Source of the DNA: Sipunculus nudus
Lineage: Eukaryota; Annelida; Sipuncula; Golfingiida; Sipunculidae
Length of the DNA: 64,000 nt
Direction of reading: 5' to 3'
Assembly: GCA_026874595.1 (NCBI GenBank)
Contig: CM049306.1
Location: 104,485,142 to 104,549,141, forward strand
Below the pieces are notes generated by a model. That model was not told where the DNA came from. It made no database searches and worked only from the letters and a program-made list of their open reading frames with translations. The position numbers were made by a program, and so were the translations under genes. Positions 58,275 to 64,000 of the stretch are shown in pieces (positions within the stretch are counted from its first letter, which is position 1; each line of letters opens with the position of its first letter).

Positions 58275-59720
58275 ATGTTGGTTCACACGGTCACGAGTTA
58301 TCTCCATTCCCAGGGCATTTCTGTGCTCCCTTATCTGGACGATTGGCTGGTCCATGCGGCCGATCGCTCCCTCCTACTGTCGCATCGCTCCCGGGTTCTC
58401 ATCTTACTCCGGAACCTCGGCTTCCTGGTCAATGCGGAGAAGTCTCTTCTCACTCCCACCCAGTCCCTCCAATTTCTGGGTGTCACGCTCGATTTTGCGT
58501 CCGGCACAGCGTCGCTCCCGCGCGATTTTGCTCTCAAACTCCGCCGCCTGATTCGTTCATTTCTCACGCGGCGCCGTGTCGACTCGTGCACAGCGGCTTC
58601 TCTCCAAGGTGCTCTCAACTGGGCCGCGTCCTTCATCCCGTTCGGCCGACTGTACCTCCGTCCGATTCAGTCTATCTTGTGCCGTCACGGCCTTCTCCGG
58701 TTAACCTCGGTTCGTCCTACGATCCTCCCGTTTCGGAACACCTGGCGGTCCCTTCGTCCCTGGTTGGACCTTTCCTTTCTCCTGCGCGGCGTTCCTTTTT
58801 CCAGGGATGTCGATTGCACCATCTATACTGATGCGTCTCTCCTCGGTTGGGGGGCCCATTGCCGATCTTCGCGCTTCCGGGATATGGTCCCCGTCGGAAC
58901 GTCTGCTCCATATCAATATCCTCCAACTGCGTGCCGTCCGTCGCGCGATCTCCCACTGGTCTCCCCGCTTGATCGGACGTCACATTCTCATCCGGACCGA
59001 CAATACCACGGTTGTGGCATATATCAACAAGCAGGGCGGTACTCGGAGACTTACCTTTTGTTCGATCTATGCCTCTCTCTCCGGGCATCAGTTCGTGCAT
59101 CCCATCTTCCGGGCGTGTCAAACATCCTAGCGGACGCCCTTTCCCGTCATCCGGCGTCTCTTCCTTCCCCACCACTCCTTCTGCTCCCGGTTATTCGGAG
59201 TGTTTTCGCTCGCCTGGGGCGGCTGGAATTCGATCTGTTCGATTTTCCGTTCCCCCCCGTTCTCCTGCCTTCCGAGACGCGTCTACGTCACCCTCGCGAC
59301 CGTCTCCCCGACACGCCGCCGTCCGGGTGGTCTCACTGGTTTCTCTTTGCGTTTCCGGCGCCTCCGCTCATCTGCCGTGTCCTTCTCCGCTTGTCCCGCG
59401 CGGACCAGACTACCCTGCTTCTCATCCTTCCGTTTCATCCTGCGGCTCCATGGTTTCCTCTGTGGCGCTCGCTTCTCTCTCGCCCCGCGCTTATACTACC
59501 GCTCCGCATCGCGCTCCCGTCGTTCCCTCGAGCGTGTCGCCCGTTTCGGTCGTGCCCTCTATGCGCATGGGTGCTCTCATCGGACACCTCAAGGATCAGG
59601 GCATTTCAAGTCCGGCTGCTCTCCTTGCCTCGGCTCCCTGTCGCCGTTCTTCGGACCGCATCTAAGACTCTCGGTGGCGTCTCTTCACGGAGTGGGCGTC
59701 TTCCAGCGGAATCTCCCCTT
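58275..59720 (+). pseudogene. DIRS reverse transcriptase/RNase H, N-terminally deleted and frameshifted
   Basis: Starts just upstream of the active site VLPYLDDWLV (YLDD at 58332-58343). The fingers and first palm motifs expected before it are absent. RNase H follows with TDASLLGWGAH (Asp at 58830), then in another frame LRAV and IRTDNTTVVAYINKQGG (Asp at 58999), then back in the first frame HLPGVSNILADALSR. Two frameshifts therefore lie within RNase H. A Trp-rich linker (DQTTLLLILPFHPAAPWFPL) follows, as in other DIRS polyproteins. No methyltransferase domain recognised. Confidence 0.85.
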
Positions 59721-60711
59721 TAGATCCGTCGCTTGCGGCTGTTTTGGATTTTTTTCGTGTTCTTACTACAGGATAAACATTTATCCTATCCCTCTCTGCG
59801 TGGCTATCGCGCCGCCCTGCTGTCGGTGCTCCGTCCGCTGGGTCACGATTGTGTCCTTCATCACCCGTTGGTGTCGGACTTTCTCTAGGGGGTTCATGCC
59901 CGTGCGTCTCGTCCACGGTATGTTGCGCCTTCCTGGCGCCTGGACGTCGTCTTACGTCACCTCCAGGAACCCCCTTATGAGCCGTTGCGTTCGGCCCATC
60001 TTCTCCATTTGTCTCGGAAAACGGTTTTCCTCCTTGCTCTTGCCTCGGCTGGTCGCCGTTCTGAGCTTCATGCCCTCGTGGCTGATTTGAAATTCACGCA
60101 AATTGCGGCCGACGGTTCATCGGCCACCCTACATTTTCCGCCAGATTTTTACAGGAAAAATTAAAATTTCAATGACCCTCCGTCTGCTTGGCACGTTCCG
60201 GCCCTCCCTAACGGTCAGTACCATTATGGGGCTACTAATTGCCCAGTTCGTGCGTTGCGTTATTATCTAAAGGCTACTCATCCTTTACGGGGGGGGGGGG
60301 GGGGGGCGCAAGAAATTGTTTATTTCTACAAAAGTCACGTCTTCCAATAAGGAGATTAGCCCTATCACAATTAGTTCGTGGCTCAAAGCTACTATCGTCG
60401 CCGCATATGACTCAGCTTCTCAATCCAAGTTGGACCAATTTCACATCCAGGCCCATGACATTCGGGCAATTTTGACTTCCTTGGCCCATTTCTCCGGGAT
60501 TTCACCCAAACAGTTGGTCAAGAAGGGATACTGGAAATCTCCATCTACGTTCACACGCTTCTATCTGAAAGATGTTCCGCTCCAGGCTTCGGGCCTCTAC
60601 TCCATGGGCCCTGTGATCGCGCCTGGTGAGGTACTCCAATTTTCCCTGCCATCTTCTTCCTCTCCGTCGGTTCCGCCGCCGACGTCGACTGCTGCTCCAT
60701 CACCGCACTGA
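59720..60711 (+). pseudogene. DIRS tyrosine recombinase, with stops and frameshifts
   Basis: Recognisable pieces in order: SYPSLRGYRAALLSVLRPLG, a TAG stop at 59886, FLLALASAGRRSELHAL with the first catalytic Arg near 60054, a TAA after FPPDFYRKN, NCPVRALRYYLKATH, an 18-base G run (60289-60306), then ISPITISSWLK, AHDIRAILTSLAHFSG (His 60454, Arg 60463) and STFTRFYL with the nucleophile Tyr at 60562. The Arg, His-x-x-Arg and Tyr pattern identifies the recombinase. The gene cannot make an intact protein. Confidence 0.85.
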
Positions 60712-60762
60712 GTTTCCTCGTTCCAGCGTTACAGGTAGGTGCTCCCTCCCCAAGGCGTGTCT

Positions 60763-63396
60763 GTTTTTTAGCTCAGCTGACTATAAGTCATCTGAGCTAT
60801 AGTCGTGGTCCATTGTCCGTCGTCCGTCCGTCTGTCCGTCCGTCCGTCCGTCCGTATATGTGGCACGTTTTGAAACCGTAAGACCTAGGAATCCAAAATT
60901 CGGCATAATGTTAGATGTCCCCAAGATCTCCTACCAAGCCGAAAACTGGGTCTTTTCGACTTCGTTCCTTTGAGAAATTAAGGAAAAACCTCAATTTTTT
61001 ATTAAAAACCTATTTTCACACTTCAGGACTGCCTAATATCAAAACCACTCATCTGTTTTTCCTCATATTTACCATAAATATTACTCTATATAGTTCCTAT
61101 GTACATTCAAGAAATTATGTCTGTATTATGTAATTTAAAAAAGTTATGGACCCAAACATAATGCATTTAGTAAAAAATCAGGAAAGATATTTGATCACTT
61201 AACACAAAACATGTTAAAGCTATGGACCTTTTTTCCAGTAATATAACTTTAATAAATCAAAATTAAATTGTATACCCAAAATTAGATGAAAATCTTTTAA
61301 ATTTTTTAAAATATTAATAAAAATAAAAAATTGGTACCTTAAATTTTGCCCAACTTTGACCATGGCACGTTTTTTTCCTGTGAGTACTGTGGATTTAATT
61401 TTCACAGCATGTTTTTGTTACCTTTTCAACTGTTAACACCAAAAATTTGAAACCAGTTGATCAAAAACTGTAGATTTTATTCAAGTTTTCAAGCACCATG
61501 TAACATATTGTTTACATCAAGCTAGTGTTATGCAGTTTGCAAGAGCTCAGCTCCCCAGCTTCAGCTCTTAGTTCCTTAAATTCGGCATACAGCTAGATGT
61601 CTCCAAAATCCCCTACCATGCCAAGAATTTGGTCACTAGGACTTAATACCTTCAAGATATTAATGAAAAACTTCATTTTTCCATTAAAAACCCATTGTTA
61701 CACTTCAAGACTGCCTAATATCAAAACCACTGATCTGACTTTAATCATAAATAATATACATATTTTTCATTCTCTATGCACATGCCAGAATGATGTCAGT
61801 ATTGCGTAATTGTTTTAAGTTATGGGCCCAAACATAATGCACTTTGTAAAAAATCAAGAAATATATTTACTCCCTTAACAAGGGGATTGCTGAAGCTAGA
61901 GATTTTTTGTCAGGGATGTAACATTATTTAATCAAGATTCAATTGAATACCCAAAATTAGTTATGAATTTTTCAAATTTTATAAGTTATTAGTATAAATG
62001 TAAAATTAATTACTTAAATTTTGCCCAACTTTGACCATGGCACGTTTGTTTCCTGTGAGCACTGTTGATATCATTTTCATATCATGCACACATAAGGATT
62101 TCAGCTTTTAAGTTTAGAAAGCTGAAAGAAATTGGCCAAAAATTGTAGCTTTTATAAATGTTTTTATGAGACCCTGTCAGACTTTGGCTCCCTCCAGCCC
62201 CTCTTGAGTCACCTGTATGTTGACCTTGTTGAACTTTCAGCAAATTATGCATGCTTGAGGCGAGGCATACAGGGGAATCCAGGCAGCTTATGGCCAGCCA
62301 CAGTTGATCCAGGTGTCCAACCCAACTCATCTAGTAGTTTTAACCAACTACATAACAATAAACAATAAATTAATAAATTTTTATTGGTTTTTAATAAAAA
62401 ATTAAAGAAAAATAGAAAAGGAATTTGTTAGTTTATAATAACAGGAAATTAACTTGCAGTTACTGATGATATAAGAATCTTGTATCGATGGATAGAATGT
62501 CACGTATTCCAAATAACACCATGCAGTCACCTATGGTATTTTTCAGTTCAATTTTATGATAAAGAAGTAAATCATATCATTCATTACTAATCATTAGGGA
62601 TCATATGATGGAAATTAATGATAGACAAAGATGCAGTTGATAATATTAATCTAGATTTCTACTGTGTCTAGTGTGTACATTGATGTGAAATTAGTCCAGA
62701 ATTAATTTATTACAGTTATTTTTTAATATAAATAAAAGCCATAAAACCAGGTACTTATGATCATTATTTAAATGTGTGAATTTTGTATATTCTGGATTCT
62801 CAACATCATTGTTTGGTGAAAACTGAATAAATACCAGTCATGGTGCGAATATTTTGTAATTGTATTTAAATACGAATATGATTATGTACTCCATTATAAA
62901 ATTTCTTGCATAAAGAATGGGAATTCAGGTAAAAATGAAAGTATATGAATACCAGTGCAAAACTTTCAAAATGTATTCATGAATGCATTCATGAATATAT
63001 ACTTTAATATTATTTTAATAATCATTTCAGTTATATTTCATTTAAAAAAATCATATGATTCTCTTATTATTTAAAAATAAAATAATATTTGGGACAATAT
63101 TTGTAATTTTTTTTAATTAATAGTTAAATTCTTATATTATATATTCTGCTAATAAGTTATATGGCCAAGTCAAAATCTGTGTGACAATAGCACTCCATTT
63201 GTTAATAAAATAAATGAAATCAATCCTCTTCCCTGTCTCCAAAGGTACTATCAAAATCAAACATAAGCTAAACAACAACAACTCATAATACAGCTTATAT
63301 TTATTGCCACACAAAACCAGCATGTGCCTCATTTCTAAATAATATTTTTTTATCATATATAACAGCTGAGCGTCGTGACCCATAGGTCCCTTGTTT
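60763..63396 (-). mobile_element. Helentron-like element family 1, nested in the DIRS
   Basis: Hairpin end TAGCTCAGCTGACTATAAG then TCATCTGAGCTA at 60769-60800, a (GTCC)n tract, and the far end AACAGCTGAGCGTCGTGACC then CATAGGTCCCTTG at 63361-63393. Matches 39665-42280 end to end. It separates the recombinase from the internal complementary region, so it entered after the DIRS. Confidence 0.8.
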
Positions 63397-63400
63397 CTCC

Positions 63401-63506
63401 TTAATACAGAAACAGCTCACAATTATGTTTACGTAATAAAACCCCCCCATTCCCTCCCTGTGAATGGTGGTTTTGTTAGTAAACTGTTGTGAGCTTTTCT
63501 GTATTA
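63401..63506 (-). repeat. DIRS internal complementary region
   Basis: 63401-63431 is the complement of the outer left end (57187-57228 with one mismatch). 63432-63506 is the complement of the outer right end (about 63677-63746). This is the template thought to align the ends during circle formation. Confidence 0.92.
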
Positions 63507-63540
63507 CAACATCGCTCCCTCCCAGTCCTCTTCCTTACGC

Positions 63541-63746
63541 CTTCGAAAATGTGGTTATGGGTAACGGAAGTGTGACCTAGATACACGGGAACGAGGCGGG
63601 ATGGGCATTAATAGGCCAAATAAGGGAAAATTTTCGGTTGGCTTACTCTGGCGTATAAACTTTAACAGAGAAAATTCTCATTAATACAGAAAAGCTCACA
63701 ACAGTTTACTAACAAAACCACCATTCACAGGGAGGGAATGGGGGGG
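63541..63746 (+). repeat. DIRS right inverted terminal repeat
   Basis: Complement of the left repeat with an extra outer part (AACAAAACCACCATTCACAG then GGAGGGAATGGGGGGG) that is present only in the internal complementary region. Confidence 0.92.
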
Positions 63747-64000
63747 ATTTAATGCAACAGAACAATTTTTTGGAAGGGCTTCTGATGGATGATCTTAAAT
63801 ATGCTTGAAGGCCAAAACCAATAGACTCTTGAGAGGGCTGAGTAACTTGTAATGGAAGAAATGTGAAAGTGAGAATTTCTGTCCCAGAGCTGTATTTCTG
63901 TGAAGAGGAAGCCTTTTAATTTAAGAGAGATGGTGTACCTTGAACTATCATTGTCTACTGTTAAGGGTTTATGCAAGTCATTCACACAATTGACCTATTC
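63747..64000. other. EXOC4 intron 26 continuing past the DIRS
   Basis: The intron resumes. The next Sec8 exon (expected to start CRNIF-like after phase 2) is not found before the window ends. Confidence 0.5.

Larger units (their letters stand above)
57187..63746 (+). mobile_element. DIRS-type tyrosine-recombinase retrotransposon, decayed
   Basis: DIRS elements copy through RNA and reinsert a circular DNA with a tyrosine recombinase instead of an integrase. Seen here: inverted terminal repeats (57187-57366 and 63541-63746), an internal complementary region (63401-63506) matching the joined outer ends, a Cys-rich gag-like frame, reverse transcriptase with YLDD, RNase H, and a tyrosine recombinase. 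The internal complementary region gives the circle junction as GGGGGGG|TTTT, which fixes the outer ends. As expected, no target duplication is visible. The copy is dead: most of the reverse transcriptase N-terminal half is missing, frames shift several times and stops interrupt the recombinase. About 2.6 kb is a later nested element. GC content is far above that of the surrounding intron. Confidence 0.93.

Noticed and set aside
58331-59175. Minus-strand frames of 101-152 codons inside the DIRS
   Set aside because: Antisense shadows of the GC-rich retrotransposon ORFs, without conserved domains.
57187-63746. Endogenous retrovirus or LTR retrotransposon
   Set aside because: Terminal repeats are inverted, not direct. 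A tyrosine recombinase replaces the integrase and there is no protease or envelope frame.

Overview
The window looks like AT-rich nuclear DNA of an invertebrate animal. Spliced genes with GT-AG introns, tRNA-derived SINEs, DNA-transposon MITEs, Helentron-like elements with internal satellite repeats and a DIRS-type retrotransposon together suggest a mollusc, probably a bivalve. That placement is inference, since nothing in the sequence names the organism. Two protein genes can be recognised, arranged divergently. On the minus strand are the first three recognised coding exons of allantoicase (ALLC, purine catabolism) at 12966-13043, 12376-12438 and 2997-3096; the rest lies left of the window. 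On the plus strand is the exocyst subunit EXOC4/Sec8, assembled here as 26 consecutive exons from 27745 to 56984. All exon phases agree and the chain gives about 862 codons. Roughly the last 110 codons expected from human Sec8 lie right of the window. Layout: 1-2230 is a C/A-rich minisatellite whose + strand has no G for the first 1677 bases. 2231-12345 holds ALLC introns filled with a SINE, degenerate kilobase-scale repeats and Helentron-like elements. 13044-27744 is intergenic or 5' DNA with TGACCT-rich tandem repeats, a 3-kb Helentron-like element, nested MITEs, microsatellites and one possible upstream exon. 27745-56984 is EXOC4, whose introns carry pogo-like, Helentron-like and SINE insertions. 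57187-63746 is a decayed DIRS element in the intron after exon 26, with inverted terminal repeats and an internal complementary region that define both its ends; a 2.6-kb Helentron-like element is nested in it. The most unusual feature is in EXOC4: at least six splice junctions (donors of exons 5 and 20; acceptors of exons 10, 14, 19 and 26) are embedded in short tandem arrays that include the splice site itself, so each intron carries decoy copies of its own real site. One decoy, upstream of exon 26, keeps the reading frame and would add 17 residues. The other decoys whose frame was followed through (exons 19 and 20, and the outer exon 26 copy) give early stops. A second oddity is a 12-bp palindrome, GGTGGCGCCACC, that recurs more than 20 times inside two otherwise unrelated satellite units.
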